Positions 1-8,344 of a DNA stretch of 64,000 bases are shown here, piece by piece (the stretch's first letter is position 1; every line of letters begins with the position of its first letter). Source of the DNA: Bacteroidota bacterium (GTDB lineage: Bacteria; Bacteroidota; Bacteroidia; Chitinophagales; Chitinophagaceae); assembly GCA_018267955.1 (NCBI GenBank), contig JAFDXL010000008.1, positions 372,001-436,000 on the forward strand, written 5' to 3'. The notes beneath the pieces are model-generated. The model had not been told where the DNA came from. It was given only the letters and a program-made list of their open reading frames with translations, and searched no databases. Both the position numbers and the translations under genes were made by a program.

Positions 1-51
1 GTAAAAGTTACCGTGATCAGGGAATTAAGAGCGGTAAATATTGCCCGCTAA
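1..51 (+). CDS. rny: RNase Y, C-terminal end only (partial)
   Basis: The first 16 codons of the window read in frame to a TAA and end KVTVIRELRAVNIAR. This closely matches the conserved C-terminus of RNase Y (KVTVIRE-RAVEYAK in Bacillus), the membrane-anchored endoribonuclease that starts mRNA decay. The catalytic KH and HD domains lie upstream of the window and cannot be checked. A terminator follows about 30 bp downstream, so this is probably the last gene of its transcript. The call rests on a short but distinctive tail. Confidence 0.7.
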   Translation, partial: VKVTVIRELRAVNIAR

Positions 52-80
52 TACATCTTTTGGGTTAGTTAAATAAAACG

Positions 81-107
81 GCTCCGGATTTTTCCGGGGC
101 TTTTTTT
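81..107 (+). terminator. Rho-independent terminator after rny
   Basis: A 7-bp stem GCTCCGG / CCGGGGC (one G-T pair) with an ATTTT-type loop is followed by seven T. It lies just after the RNase Y stop codon. Confidence 0.8.
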
Positions 108-184
108 ATTAGCGCAATTGAATATAAAATCCCCCTTTTGGGGCAGAACATATTTTATAATTTCAAAAGCCAAACCCAATGTAA

Positions 185-1318
185 ATGAAGAAAGTCTTAA
201 AGGTTGTCGGTATCATCCTCCTTGTACTTGTAGTATTAATAATAGGCACGATCTTCTATTTGAGGTATCATATAACTCACATCAAAGACAGTCATGATCT
301 GCAGGCGCAGGTAGATGCAATAGGGGACGATTTCATTCAGAAGAAATTTGCTCCTGGCATCTGCGTAGGGATAGTAAAGGGAAATACAGTGATGATTAAA
401 GGATATGGGACGACAGATAAGAACGGCGGGCAGATTCCCGACAGCAATACGATTTTTGAAATTGGATCCATCACTAAGGTGTTTACTGCAGAGATAACAC
501 AGCGTCTCGTAGATGATGGGTTACTGCACTGGAATGATCATATCCAGGCTGTATTACCCGATAGTGCGAAACTTAAATTTGATGACAGCAGCACATTATT
601 GAATTTAGTTAATCATACTTCAGGTTTTGCAAGGATACCGGACTCTATTCTGTTGTTGCTAAAGAATGAATGTGATCCATATAGCACGCTTACTAATGCG
701 GATATTGCCAGGTATTTAAGGACTTGTACGGACAAAAAGAGGCCTGATCTGCATCACTATGACTACTCTAATTTTGGCACCGCATTGTTAGCTAATATTG
801 ATGAATACAGAACAGGTAAAAGCTATGAAACACTTTTACAGGAGTTGATATGCGTTCCTTTGCATATGTCGCATACTTCTTTGTTTGTTAAAGACAGCAG
901 CAAATTTGCAACCGGCTACGATGAAAAAGGAAATAAAACCTGCCATTGGAATTTTGGTGCCATGTATGGATGCGGAGCTATCAGGTCTGATATTGCCGAC
1001 ATGGTAAAATTTCTAAAAGCAAATATGGATAGTACTAATCTTCTTTATAATTCTTTTCATAAAACACAACAGGAGACCGCTTTGATACCGACCGGTGGCA
1101 TTGCTTATGGGTGGCATATAGATAAGATGAATGGTGTATTCTCCGGAATATTCAAGATCATATGGCATAATGGCGGTACCGGAGGTTTTAGATCTTACAT
1201 GGGTTTTGACCCAAAGAGAAAAACAGGTATCATTATCATCGCTAACCAGGCTACTGATGAGGTGGATAGGGCCGGTATTGATATATTAATCAAGGCCTGT
1301 ACTACGTCATGGCAATAG
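185..1318 (+). CDS. Serine hydrolase, beta-lactamase / class C PBP-like, membrane-anchored
   Basis: This 377-residue protein has the three active-site motifs of the serine beta-lactamase / D-Ala-D-Ala carboxypeptidase fold: SITK (SxxK, near residue 97), YSN (YxN, near residue 195) and HNGGTGG (in place of KTG, near residue 328). A hydrophobic segment at residues 5-27 follows MKK and lacks a clear cleavage site, so the enzyme is probably anchored in the inner membrane facing the periplasm. The substrate cannot be read; such proteins include peptidases, esterases and peptide amidases. It has its own transcript start region after the rny terminator and converges on the next gene with a 7-bp gap. 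Confidence 0.8.
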   Translation: MKKVLKVVGIILLVLVVLIIGTIFYLRYHITHIKDSHDLQAQVDAIGDDFIQKKFAPGICVGIVKGNTVMIKGYGTTDKNGGQIPDSNTIFEIGSITKVFTAEITQRLVDDGLLHWNDHIQAVLPDSAKLKFDDSSTLLNLVNHTSGFARIPDSILLLLKNECDPYSTLTNADIARYLRTCTDKKRPDLHHYDYSNFGTALLANIDEYRTGKSYETLLQELICVPLHMSHTSLFVKDSSKFATGYDEKGNKTCHWNFGAMYGCGAIRSDIADMVKFLKANMDSTNLLYNSFHKTQQETALIPTGGIAYGWHIDKMNGVFSGIFKIIWHNGGTGGFRSYMGFDPKRKTGIIIIANQATDEVDRAGIDILIKACTTSWQ

Positions 1319-1325
1319 TGTGCGA

Positions 1326-2360
1326 CTAATCAATACCCAGCCACCATTGTTTATGTTCGTTTTTGCCATTAATATTTACTGCTTCCCCGATCATTGGGTG
1401 CAGAATAGGCATCTCCATTTTGCTTGCCTCTGCAACCACTCTTGTAATCGGTTCATCCCAGGCATGTAGCGAAAGCGAGAACTTGGCCCAATGTACAGGC
1501 AACAAAACTTTTGCTTTGAGGTCTATAGCAGCCTGCACTGTTTCTTCCGGCATCATGTGTATATACTTCCAGTATGCATTGTACTGGCCGCATTCCAGTA
1601 TCACGAGATCAAATGGTCCGTGCTGTTCACCGATGAGTTCAAAATGAGTGTCGTACCCCGAATCTCCGCCGATAAATATTTTCATAGTTGGGGTTACAAG
1701 CACCATAGACAACCATATAGATTGATTCCGCTTAAAGCCCCTGCCTGAAAAATGTCTGCCGGAAGTAGTAAATATTTTAAACCCATCTCCCAGGTCTTCT
1801 TCTTCATCCCAGTCTTTTTCTGTGATGATCTTATGATCAAAGCCCCATTGCTCAAAATGAGCCCCGACACCTAAACCTGTAATAATTCGTTTTACTTTGC
1901 TTTTGAGTTTAATGATCGTTTCATAGTCAAGATGGTCATAGTGATCGTGTGTGATGATCAGATAATCGATCTCGGGCATGTCTTCCGGTGTATAAACATC
2001 ACTGCCCTTAAAACTGTAGGTTGTAAAGCTGAATGGGGATGCATTGCCACTAAATACGGGATCAACCAATATCTTTTTCCCATCTACCTGCATAAAATAA
2101 GATGAATGACCAAACCATATGAGTACATCCTTTTTAGGATCCAGGTGATGAAGATCCGTTTTTTCGGATGGGAGCGTAACGGATGGCCTGTTCCTTTTGT
2201 CTTTATTGTAAAGAAACTCTTTGGTTATTTTTAAAAAGCTGGCACCTTCGGCCAGGTTTGGAGTAAAGCTTTTGTTCTGAAAACTGCCGTTACTATAGTT
2301 AGCAGAAGCTTTTATTTTTTCCAGCCTTTTGCCGGAAGCTAATTTGCCGAAAGTTTGCAT
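1326..2360 (-). CDS. MBL-fold metallo-hydrolase, NAPE-PLD/UlaG-like
   Basis: This 344-residue cytoplasmic protein belongs to the metallo-beta-lactamase superfamily. The metal-binding HxHxDH motif is visible as THDHYDHLD near residue 140. A WFGHSSYF segment near residue 83 and a late PVHWAKF histidine are typical of the N-acyl-phosphatidylethanolamine phospholipase D-like branch. The bacterial substrate is unknown. It is the third gene of a minus-strand run after tetR and the short-chain dehydrogenase (20-bp gap), so it is likely controlled by the same TetR regulator. No signal peptide is seen. Confidence 0.8.
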   Translation of the reverse strand: MQTFGKLASGKRLEKIKASANYSNGSFQNKSFTPNLAEGASFLKITKEFLYNKDKRNRPSVTLPSEKTDLHHLDPKKDVLIWFGHSSYFMQVDGKKILVDPVFSGNASPFSFTTYSFKGSDVYTPEDMPEIDYLIITHDHYDHLDYETIIKLKSKVKRIITGLGVGAHFEQWGFDHKIITEKDWDEEEDLGDGFKIFTTSGRHFSGRGFKRNQSIWLSMVLVTPTMKIFIGGDSGYDTHFELIGEQHGPFDLVILECGQYNAYWKYIHMMPEETVQAAIDLKAKVLLPVHWAKFSLSLHAWDEPITRVVAEASKMEMPILHPMIGEAVNINGKNEHKQWWLGID

Positions 2361-2380
2361 GAGTAGCAGTTTAATTAGAA

Positions 2381-3208
2381 TTAAGAAAGTTGGTTGATCA
2401 TTCCTATCATCAGTCTGTCAAACATCCTGTCTGATAAAATCTTCTTTGCAAAGAGTATAGGATACGCACCACTACCTGCAATGTACCTTGTTTTAGGATG
2501 GCTTGCTGTAGCTGCCTTACGTATAGTTTTCGCTATTACAACCGGATCACTGCCCATTTTGTCTGCCTTTGCAAACATAGCAGCGTGCTTGTGAGTTAAC
2601 GCAGCATAAGCAGTATTGCCAGAAGTTTGAAGCATTTTATCCCTGGCGATAGAAGCCCATTCTGTTTTAATAGCACCTGGTTCCACAACAACCACGTCTA
2701 TGCCAAATTCTTTAAGTTCCATACGCAGGCTATCGCTCAAGCCCTCAACGGCAAATTTAGTTGCATGATACCAGCTACCGTGTGGTTCTCCTATTTTTCC
2801 GCCCATAGAAGATACATTGATGATTTTGCCTGATCGCTGTGCCCTCATATAAGGTAGAACAAGTTGGGTAAGCCTTGCTAAGCCAAATACATTCACTTCA
2901 AACTGGTACCTGGCTTCTTCCATAGGTACATCTTCCAGTGCACCATAAGATCCATAACCTGCATTATTTACTAAAACATCTATACGGCCCATTTGGTTTA
3001 TGATTGTATCTATTCCGTTTTGCATAGAGTCATCATCTGTTACATCCATAGCTAACAGATCTATGTTCGAAGAGATTAAGTCAGCCATCCTGTCTGTGCG
3101 ACGCGCGGCTGCATATACTTTAAATCCTACCTCTGTTAGCATCTTGGCTGTTTCTTTACCTATTCCGGAAGATGCACCTGTTACCAGGGCTACTTTATTC
3201 TTATTCAT
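2381..3208 (-). CDS. Short-chain dehydrogenase/reductase (SDR)
   Basis: This is a classical SDR of 275 residues. It has the Rossmann dinucleotide motif TGASSGIG near residue 10, NNAG near residue 88, the catalytic serine in NVSSMGGK and the catalytic YHATK (YxxxK). It would catalyse an NAD(P)H-dependent oxidoreduction on an unknown small substrate. I chose the ATG at 3208 rather than the in-frame GTG at 3235, because the GTG lies inside a putative TetR operator and ATG places the glycine motif at the usual distance. It follows tetR by 48 bp, has its own operator copy, and precedes the MBL-fold gene. Confidence 0.85.
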   Translation of the reverse strand: MNKNKVALVTGASSGIGKETAKMLTEVGFKVYAAARRTDRMADLISSNIDLLAMDVTDDDSMQNGIDTIINQMGRIDVLVNNAGYGSYGALEDVPMEEARYQFEVNVFGLARLTQLVLPYMRAQRSGKIINVSSMGGKIGEPHGSWYHATKFAVEGLSDSLRMELKEFGIDVVVVEPGAIKTEWASIARDKMLQTSGNTAYAALTHKHAAMFAKADKMGSDPVVIAKTIRKAATASHPKTRYIAGSGAYPILFAKKILSDRMFDRLMIGMINQLS

Positions 3209-3219
3209 TTCTTTAATTT

Positions 3220-3239
3220 TAGATTGATTAATCACTCTA
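3220..3239. promoter_or_regulatory. Putative TetR operator, copy 1 (upstream of SDR gene)
   Basis: The 20-mer TAGATTGATTAATCACTCTA is a near-perfect palindrome (two mismatched pairs around a GATTAATC core). It lies just upstream of the SDR start. The same sequence with two changes occurs at 3820-3839, at the promoter of the adjacent tetR. Repeat, symmetry and position all point to a TetR-family binding site; binding itself is inferred. Confidence 0.65.
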
Positions 3240-3256
3240 TTGATAGATTAAAAATG

Positions 3257-3814
3257 TTAGCTGAGCATTTTCCATAAAAGTTCGAAAGAGTCTGCAATCA
3301 CCTGCTTTTGCCTGGCTTGCGATAATTTGGCCCTTGTGAGGTATTGGTGGACTGCAGATAAATGACTGTTCAGCAATTCTGCCACATATTCCGGCGGTGT
3401 TACTTTTATCTCTTTTGCGCGTATGCCTTCTTTTACAAGATCAAGTAAGGCACTGCTTTGCTCTTGTATTTGCGGTGGCACTAACGCCAAATATGGCGAT
3501 GTTATGAATTGCTGTGTAAACCTGAATTCTGAAGGGTTTTCAAGCGACCAGTTGATGGCGCTGATATAATTTCTCCGGGCTATATCTTTAATGGATTCCT
3601 GCCCGTTAGGCTTTATATCTATACAAAAACTAAGCTTGGTTTTAATATCTGCATAAAGCGCTATGATCAGTTCGTCCTTGGTTTTATAGTAGTGAAATAA
3701 GGTCCCATTCGCCACTCCCGCCTCTTGTGCTATTTTGCTGGTAGGGGTACCATGAAACCCATACTCAGTAAATAATTTTAGTGCTGCAGCTAATATATCC
3801 TTTTGTTTATCCAC
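3257..3814 (-). CDS. TetR/AcrR family transcriptional regulator
   Basis: This helix-turn-helix repressor has about 185 residues. The TetR DNA-binding domain is clear: ILAAALKLFTEYGFHGTPTS, then KIAQEAGVANGTLFHYYKTK as the recognition helix region. It is followed by a divergent ligand-binding half. The longest frame starts at a GTG at 3835, but that codon lies within the operator and at the predicted transcription start downstream of a TATCTTTG box. The GTG at 3814 therefore fits better. It likely represses itself and the SDR / MBL-fold genes downstream, using the 20-bp sites at 3820-3839 and 3220-3239. The inducer is unknown. Confidence 0.85.
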   Translation of the reverse strand: MDKQKDILAAALKLFTEYGFHGTPTSKIAQEAGVANGTLFHYYKTKDELIIALYADIKTKLSFCIDIKPNGQESIKDIARRNYISAINWSLENPSEFRFTQQFITSPYLALVPPQIQEQSSALLDLVKEGIRAKEIKVTPPEYVAELLNSHLSAVHQYLTRAKLSQARQKQVIADSFELLWKMLS

Positions 3815-3819
3815 TTGTT

Positions 3820-3839
3820 TAGATCGACTAATCACTCTA
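3820..3839. promoter_or_regulatory. Putative TetR operator, copy 2 (tetR promoter)
   Basis: TAGATCGACTAATCACTCTA differs from the copy at 3220-3239 in two bases. It directly abuts the -7 box of tetR and overlaps the expected transcription start, the usual place for an autorepression site. Confidence 0.65.
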
Positions 3840-3847
3840 CAAAGATA
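3840..3847 (-). promoter_or_regulatory. Bacteroidota -7 promoter box for tetR
   Basis: On the minus strand the sequence reads TATCTTTG, an exact TAnnTTTG match. It is about 25 nt upstream of the GTG at 3814 and next to operator copy 2. Confidence 0.6.
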
Positions 3848-3892
3848 TTAAGCTTATAAATCCCGGCAAATAAATTTTCCTGATAGCCTGAT

Positions 3893-4405
3893 TTAATCGT
3901 TAAGAGTATTGAGATTTATACCTGCGTAAAACCCAAGATCTTTGTTAGTTATTAGCTTGGTGATGAGCGCTATTTGCCCCGTATGGTACGAATAGTGCTC
4001 TGTAACATGCACTATTATTCCAATACCCGAAAGGGAAAATCCCTGCACAGTCCTGACTTTCAGAAGCTCATTTTCTGAACAGTCTTTTATAATTGAAACT
4101 GCTGTATCAATTGTGTCTTGCAGTTTTTGAAATAATTCGGCTTTCGTGAAGCCTCCTTTTGTAGCAAACTCTTTATCCCGTTCCCTGTTATCTGCCTTAC
4201 CACCAATGGATGAGATGATGTATTGGGTAATATTGCCACACAAGTGCAGAATGAGGGTGCCAATACTATTAGTTGATTCATTGGGTTGGTGCCATACTTC
4301 CTCCTCTGTAAGGCTTTTAAGGCATTTCTCGATCCGGGGCGTATTAAGTTCTATATAATGAATACTTTGTTCAATGAACTCCCGGCTTACAGAATGTGTT
4401 ATCAT
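3893..4405 (-). CDS. DinB/DUF1572-like four-helix protein
   Basis: This 170-residue protein has the layout of the DinB/YfiT four-helix superfamily. Histidines in HLCGN near residue 55 and in HVTEHYSYHTGQ near residue 135 are placed like the family's metal ligands. Family members include thiol-dependent transferases (bacillithiol, mycothiol) and many proteins of unknown role, so no reaction is assigned. Its start overlaps the stop of the upstream PaaK-like gene by 4 bp (ATGA), so the two are translationally coupled. Confidence 0.7.
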   Translation of the reverse strand: MITHSVSREFIEQSIHYIELNTPRIEKCLKSLTEEEVWHQPNESTNSIGTLILHLCGNITQYIISSIGGKADNRERDKEFATKGGFTKAELFQKLQDTIDTAVSIIKDCSENELLKVRTVQGFSLSGIGIIVHVTEHYSYHTGQIALITKLITNKDLGFYAGINLNTLND

Positions 4406-5712
4406 GCTTCAAATTGAAAATCCCTGTTATCAATAAATTTTATTTGCTTCCGGCTATTGGGTGGAAACTGCATTTGCTGCATCTCGCTGCCGGAGTGAAA
4501 ATGGAGTAGTGGTATTACCCGAAGTTTAGATTGAAGAATAGGCTTCAGCTTCGCTTCGCAATCATCTACAGGCAGTGGAGTAGTAAGGTGTAGCCTTAGT
4601 TCATCTGTGCCCAGTTCATTAATAAATACCTCCACTAGGTATTCCTTGATGTAAGGAATGCTATTAAGTATGTCAAATATCGCAGGTGGATATAAGGTTG
4701 TTCCCTTGTACTTGATCATTTGTTGTTTACGTCCCAAAACGGGGCTTAGCCTGCGCGACCTTCTGCCGCAACTGCATTGTGTTTCATATACGGTGCAGAT
4801 ATCGCCCGTCCTATACCGCAATAGCGGCATACCTTCTACACCCAATGTTGTAATGGTAACTTCTCCGTATTCGCCATGTTTCAATGGTTCACCATGTTCA
4901 TTTAATATTTCCAGGATGATCAGGTCTGGCTGTTGATGTCCGCCCATACCGGCAGCACACTCGGTAAATGCTGTTTGCATTTCGGTAGATGCGTAGGTAC
5001 CGAATAGTTTTATAGGCCAGTGTTCATGAATTTTTTGTCCCAAAACATTGTATTCAAAATCAGCTTGCCTGAGGCTCTCGCCAATACAAATGGCTTTCTT
5101 AACAGGAGTATGTTTCAGGTCGATCCCATGTTCATTGGCATATTCTATCATTTTGAGCATAAAAGTAGGCACAGCCACAAGGCTGTTACACTGCAGGCGA
5201 AATAGCGTATCCCATTGCATAGCAGGCAGCCCCGGCCCGGTACGCACTAATGCCGCTCCCAGTTTACGGATGCCCTGGTAATAGGCAATGCCGGCCATGA
5301 ATTGCCTGTCGAGCGTCAGCATTAATTGATAACAATCGCCCTCTTTACCATCAGCTGTCAGGAAAGCTTGCTGCTCATTATAAGCCAGTCTTTCCAGGTC
5401 ATTTGCGGTTAGCGCTATCGTTACTGGCTTACCAAGTGTGCCCGATGTAGCTGTATATTCTTTGATCTTATCAGCAGTAACACAAAGAAAATCCCAGTTG
5501 TGTTCCTGCATATCACTTTTGCTGGTGGTTGGCAGGAAATGCATATCCTTTAGCCCATGGATATTATCGATATTGATATGATGCTCCTTAAAAATGCGCT
5601 GATAGTAGGGCGAATGGGCCTGCAGATACTGAAGCAAACGTTTCAGCTCTTTAGATTGCCATTCGTCCTGTGTATGTAATGAGTCAAAAGCCAGTTTCGG
5701 CTGATATTGCAT
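4402..5712 (-). CDS. AMP-dependent synthetase, phenylacetate-CoA ligase (PaaK)-like
   Basis: This protein has about 436 residues. It has the adenylation P-loop of the PaaK branch (YTATSGTLGKPVTI), the GTYASTEMQTAF core that binds AMP, and YRTGDI followed by a C-terminal CSCGRRSRRL / GRKQQMIKYKG region. PaaK-like enzymes activate aryl or acyl acids with ATP, usually to the CoA thioester; the substrate here is unknown. I chose the ATG at 5712 because the 37 residues upstream look non-coding and run into the guaB intergenic region. It overlaps the DinB-like gene by 4 bp. Confidence 0.75.
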   Translation of the reverse strand: MQYQPKLAFDSLHTQDEWQSKELKRLLQYLQAHSPYYQRIFKEHHINIDNIHGLKDMHFLPTTSKSDMQEHNWDFLCVTADKIKEYTATSGTLGKPVTIALTANDLERLAYNEQQAFLTADGKEGDCYQLMLTLDRQFMAGIAYYQGIRKLGAALVRTGPGLPAMQWDTLFRLQCNSLVAVPTFMLKMIEYANEHGIDLKHTPVKKAICIGESLRQADFEYNVLGQKIHEHWPIKLFGTYASTEMQTAFTECAAGMGGHQQPDLIILEILNEHGEPLKHGEYGEVTITTLGVEGMPLLRYRTGDICTVYETQCSCGRRSRRLSPVLGRKQQMIKYKGTTLYPPAIFDILNSIPYIKEYLVEVFINELGTDELRLHLTTPLPVDDCEAKLKPILQSKLRVIPLLHFHSGSEMQQMQFPPNSRKQIKFIDNRDFQFEA

Positions 5713-5848
5713 GGGGCAAAATTTTACGAAAAGGTACAATTTAGTGGTCGATAATAAATAGAAAGGGCCTAAAAGGTTACCTGTAGCGCCTTTTATAGGC
5801 CTATTGACTATTGTTATGGACAATTTTTATTAATTCATTTTCCTGCAT

Positions 5849-5856
5849 TATCTTTG
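5849..5856 (+). promoter_or_regulatory. -7 promoter box of guaB (near-leaderless)
   Basis: TATCTTTG matches TAnnTTTG exactly and ends only 3 nt before the guaB ATG. The transcript would start at or just before the start codon. Confidence 0.65.
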
Positions 5857-5859
5857 CAC

Positions 5860-7329
5860 ATGGCTGCAAAATCTAAGTTCTACGGCGAAGGCCTTACATT
5901 CGATGATGTACTCCTTGTGCCCGCTTACTCTGAAGTCCTTCCGAAAGATGTAAGCACAGTTACCCAACTTACAAAAGATATTAAACTGAACATACCCATG
6001 GTGTCTGCCGCTATGGATACGGTTACAGAATCTCCATTAGGCATAGCATTGGCTCGTGAAGGCGGTATTGGCATGCTGCATAAAAATATGAGCATTGAAC
6101 GCCAGGCTGAGCAGGTACGTAAAGTAAAACGCAGCGAAAATGGCCTGATCGTGGATCCCATTACCCTGGCGCCTGATGCTACCGTGGGTGAGGCATTAAA
6201 GTTGATGCGCGACAATAAAATTGGCGGTATTCCTATTGTTGATGGAGGTAAAACACTGATAGGTATCCTTACCAACCGCGATATGCGTTTTGAGAAAAAT
6301 GTAAAGAAGAAGGTAGGTGAAATAATGACCCGCGAAAACCTGGTTACTGCACCGGCGGGTACCAGTATGCTGAAAGCAGAGGGTATTTTGGAAAAGTATA
6401 AGATCGAGAAACTTCCCATAGTAGATAAGAAAGGTAAATTGATAGGGTTGATCACCTTCAGGGATATTATTCAACTGAAGAGTCATCCCAATTCTGCTAA
6501 AGATAGCATGGGGCGCTTATTGGCAGGTGCTGCCGTAGGTGTTACTGGCGATATGATACAGCGTATAGAAGCACTGATGGCTGCCGGTGTTGATATTATT
6601 ACTTTAGATAGTTCTCATGGTCATTCCAAAGGTGTTATCGATGCTGTAAGACTAGTTAAGAAAACATTCAAAACGCTACCGGTAATTGCAGGTAACGTTG
6701 CTACGGCAGCAGGCGCAAAAGCACTTGCCGACGCAGGCGCAGATGCTATTAAAGTAGGCGTTGGGCCGGGTTCTATTTGTACTACACGTATTGTTACAGG
6801 TGCCGGTGCTCCGCAGTTAACGGCTATTATGGAAGCGGTATCGGCAGTTAAGAAAAGGGGTATTCCGGTAATCGCTGATGGCGGCATTCGTTATACAGGA
6901 GACATGGTAAAGGCTATTGTTGCAGGTGCATCCTGCATTATGGCGGGTTCTATTTTTGCAGGTACAGAAGAAAGTCCGGGTGAAACTATTATCTACGAAG
7001 GACGTAAGTTTAAATCTTATCGTGGTATGGGCTCACTGGAAGCTATGCAGGAAGGTTCCAAAGATCGCTACTTCCAGGATGGGGAAGCGGATGTGAAGAA
7101 ACTGGTACCGGAAGGTATTGTGGGCAGGGTGCCTTATAAAGGAATGGTAAATGAGGTAGTGCAGCAATTTGTTGGTGGTTTACGTGCAGGTATGGGCCTC
7201 TGTGGTGCAAAAGATATTAAGGCATTGCAGGAAGATGCTCAATTCCTTCGTATCACATCCGCGAGTATGGCAGAAAGCCATCCGCACGATATTGTGATCA
7301 CTAAAGAGGCGCCAAACTATTCGCGTTAA
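5860..7329 (+). CDS. guaB: IMP dehydrogenase
   Basis: GuaB oxidises IMP to XMP with NAD+, the committed step of GMP synthesis. The 489-residue protein is the normal full length: a TIM barrel interrupted by two CBS domains (about residues 100-155 and 160-212). The catalytic loop GPGSICTTR places the nucleophile at Cys307. The flap and IMP-binding segments ([18 protein letters not shown]) are also present. I chose the ATG at 5860 rather than an upstream in-frame TTG that lies inside the promoter box. The gene stands alone between its own promoter and a terminator. The call is firm. Confidence 0.97.
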   Translation: MAAKSKFYGEGLTFDDVLLVPAYSEVLPKDVSTVTQLTKDIKLNIPMVSAAMDTVTESPLGIALAREGGIGMLHKNMSIERQAEQVRKVKRSENGLIVDPITLAPDATVGEALKLMRDNKIGGIPIVDGGKTLIGILTNRDMRFEKNVKKKVGEIMTRENLVTAPAGTSMLKAEGILEKYKIEKLPIVDKKGKLIGLITFRDIIQLKSHPNSAKDSMGRLLAGAAVGVTGDMIQRIEALMAAGVDIITLDSSHGHSKGVIDAVRLVKKTFKTLPVIAGNVATAAGAKALADAGADAIKVGVGPGSICTTRIVTGAGAPQLTAIMEAVSAVKKRGIPVIADGGIRYTGDMVKAIVAGASCIMAGSIFAGTEESPGETIIYEGRKFKSYRGMGSLEAMQEGSKDRYFQDGEADVKKLVPEGIVGRVPYKGMVNEVVQQFVGGLRAGMGLCGAKDIKALQEDAQFLRITSASMAESHPHDIVITKEAPNYSR

Positions 7330-7350
7330 TTTGATATCCAAGGATATAAA

Positions 7351-7377
7351 AAAGGGCCGCAATTGCAGCCCTTTTCT
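7351..7377. terminator. Bidirectional terminator between guaB and a convergent gene
   Basis: An inverted repeat AAGGGC-c-GCAATTGC-a-GCCCTT is flanked by A on the left and T on the right. It can terminate guaB and the convergent regulator gene. Confidence 0.75.
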
Positions 7378-7394
7378 ATTTTAATGAATCAACA

Positions 7395-7679
7395 CTATAA
7401 GTGCAGGTATCCCTTTATGTCGTTTACGTATTTCTCAAATGCTTTGATCCCTTTTGGGGTGATCTTGCATTTGGTAAGGGGGTAGTTTTTTTTAAAAGTC
7501 TTGATGATTTCTATATATCCTGCTTCCCTGAGTTTATCCAGCTGCAGGCTTAAATTGCCGGCAGTAGCCTTCGTCTTTTCCTTGAGATACACAAATTCTG
7601 CTTCTTCCAGGCTTACAAGCAAAGAGATAATGGAAAGCCTTAGCTGCGAGTGTAATATAGGATCAAGATCATTAAGCAT
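7395..7679 (-). CDS. Small winged-helix transcriptional regulator
   Basis: This 94-residue protein is a single winged-helix DNA-binding domain of the short MarR/ArsR-like (HTH_34) type. Visible parts are LRLSIISLLVS for helix 1, TAGNLSLQLDKLREAGYI for the recognition helix and start of the wing, and KITPKGIKAFEKYV for the C-terminal helix. There are no metal-binding cysteines. It overlaps the end of the upstream membrane-protein gene by 8 bp. In Bacteroidota this pairing usually means the regulator controls its partner, but targets cannot be read here. Confidence 0.8.
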   Translation of the reverse strand: MLNDLDPILHSQLRLSIISLLVSLEEAEFVYLKEKTKATAGNLSLQLDKLREAGYIEIIKTFKKNYPLTKCKITPKGIKAFEKYVNDIKGYLHL

Positions 7680-8256
7680 TCACCTTGCGTTTATAATATC
7701 CTTTCATCATTAATCCGGGTACGATGCATGCAAAAACCATAGCCGCTGCACAATACAGGAATTGTATCGTAAATTCTGAATTGAATGCAAATATGGAACA
7801 AAGCGCGCATAAAACAGCACCTATTATAGAAGGGTAGTACTTAGTAACACCACCTGTTATAAAAGCTGCCAGTGCGTATAATAATATGATTACGGGCATT
7901 ACATTGTCTATGCCCAATTTGGTGCCGAATATCATGATAATTCCTGCACAAAACCCAAGGCCACCCCATGTAAAACCATACAGGCGATCTGAAAAGGCCT
8001 TAGCCTTTTCCTCCTTTTCATCCTTTCTGTTTCTTAACACAGAAAGTAATCCACCGATTGGAAAAAGAATCCATGCATAGGATAGCCACTCTAATTTATA
8101 GGTGAAGCCAATATACAGGCTCAGACAATAAAGCCCGGTTAGCGTACCCCATATAGTAAGATAGTAAGCAGCACCTGTTTGCTCTTGCTTAGCAGTGTGT
8201 ATCATATCCTCAATGATCTCAAGGCTTTGTTTTTCTGAAAGTGATTCGTTTTGCAT
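7672..8256 (-). CDS. Integral membrane protein of unknown function
   Basis: This 194-residue protein has a polar N-terminal helix and about six transmembrane segments: around residues 30-50, 57-74, a pair near 95-130, one near 135-160 and a final one near 165-185. A charged loop (RNRKDEKEEKAK) separates segments 2 and 3. I recognise no enzyme or transporter motif. It is co-transcribed with the winged-helix regulator through an 8-bp overlap, so the two probably form a functional unit. Confidence 0.75.
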   Translation of the reverse strand: MQNESLSEKQSLEIIEDMIHTAKQEQTGAAYYLTIWGTLTGLYCLSLYIGFTYKLEWLSYAWILFPIGGLLSVLRNRKDEKEEKAKAFSDRLYGFTWGGLGFCAGIIMIFGTKLGIDNVMPVIILLYALAAFITGGVTKYYPSIIGAVLCALCSIFAFNSEFTIQFLYCAAAMVFACIVPGLMMKGYYKRKVNA

Positions 8257-8344
8257 ACAGATATATGATTAGATTGTAAAAGTAAACTAGTTAATATTAT
8301 CAACCAAATTGTTTTAAATATTTCCTCAACTCCAAATCATTGAA

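Noticed and set aside
3209-3235. Upstream GTG start for the SDR gene
   Set aside because: It would place the start inside the putative operator, and the ATG at 3208 fits the family better.
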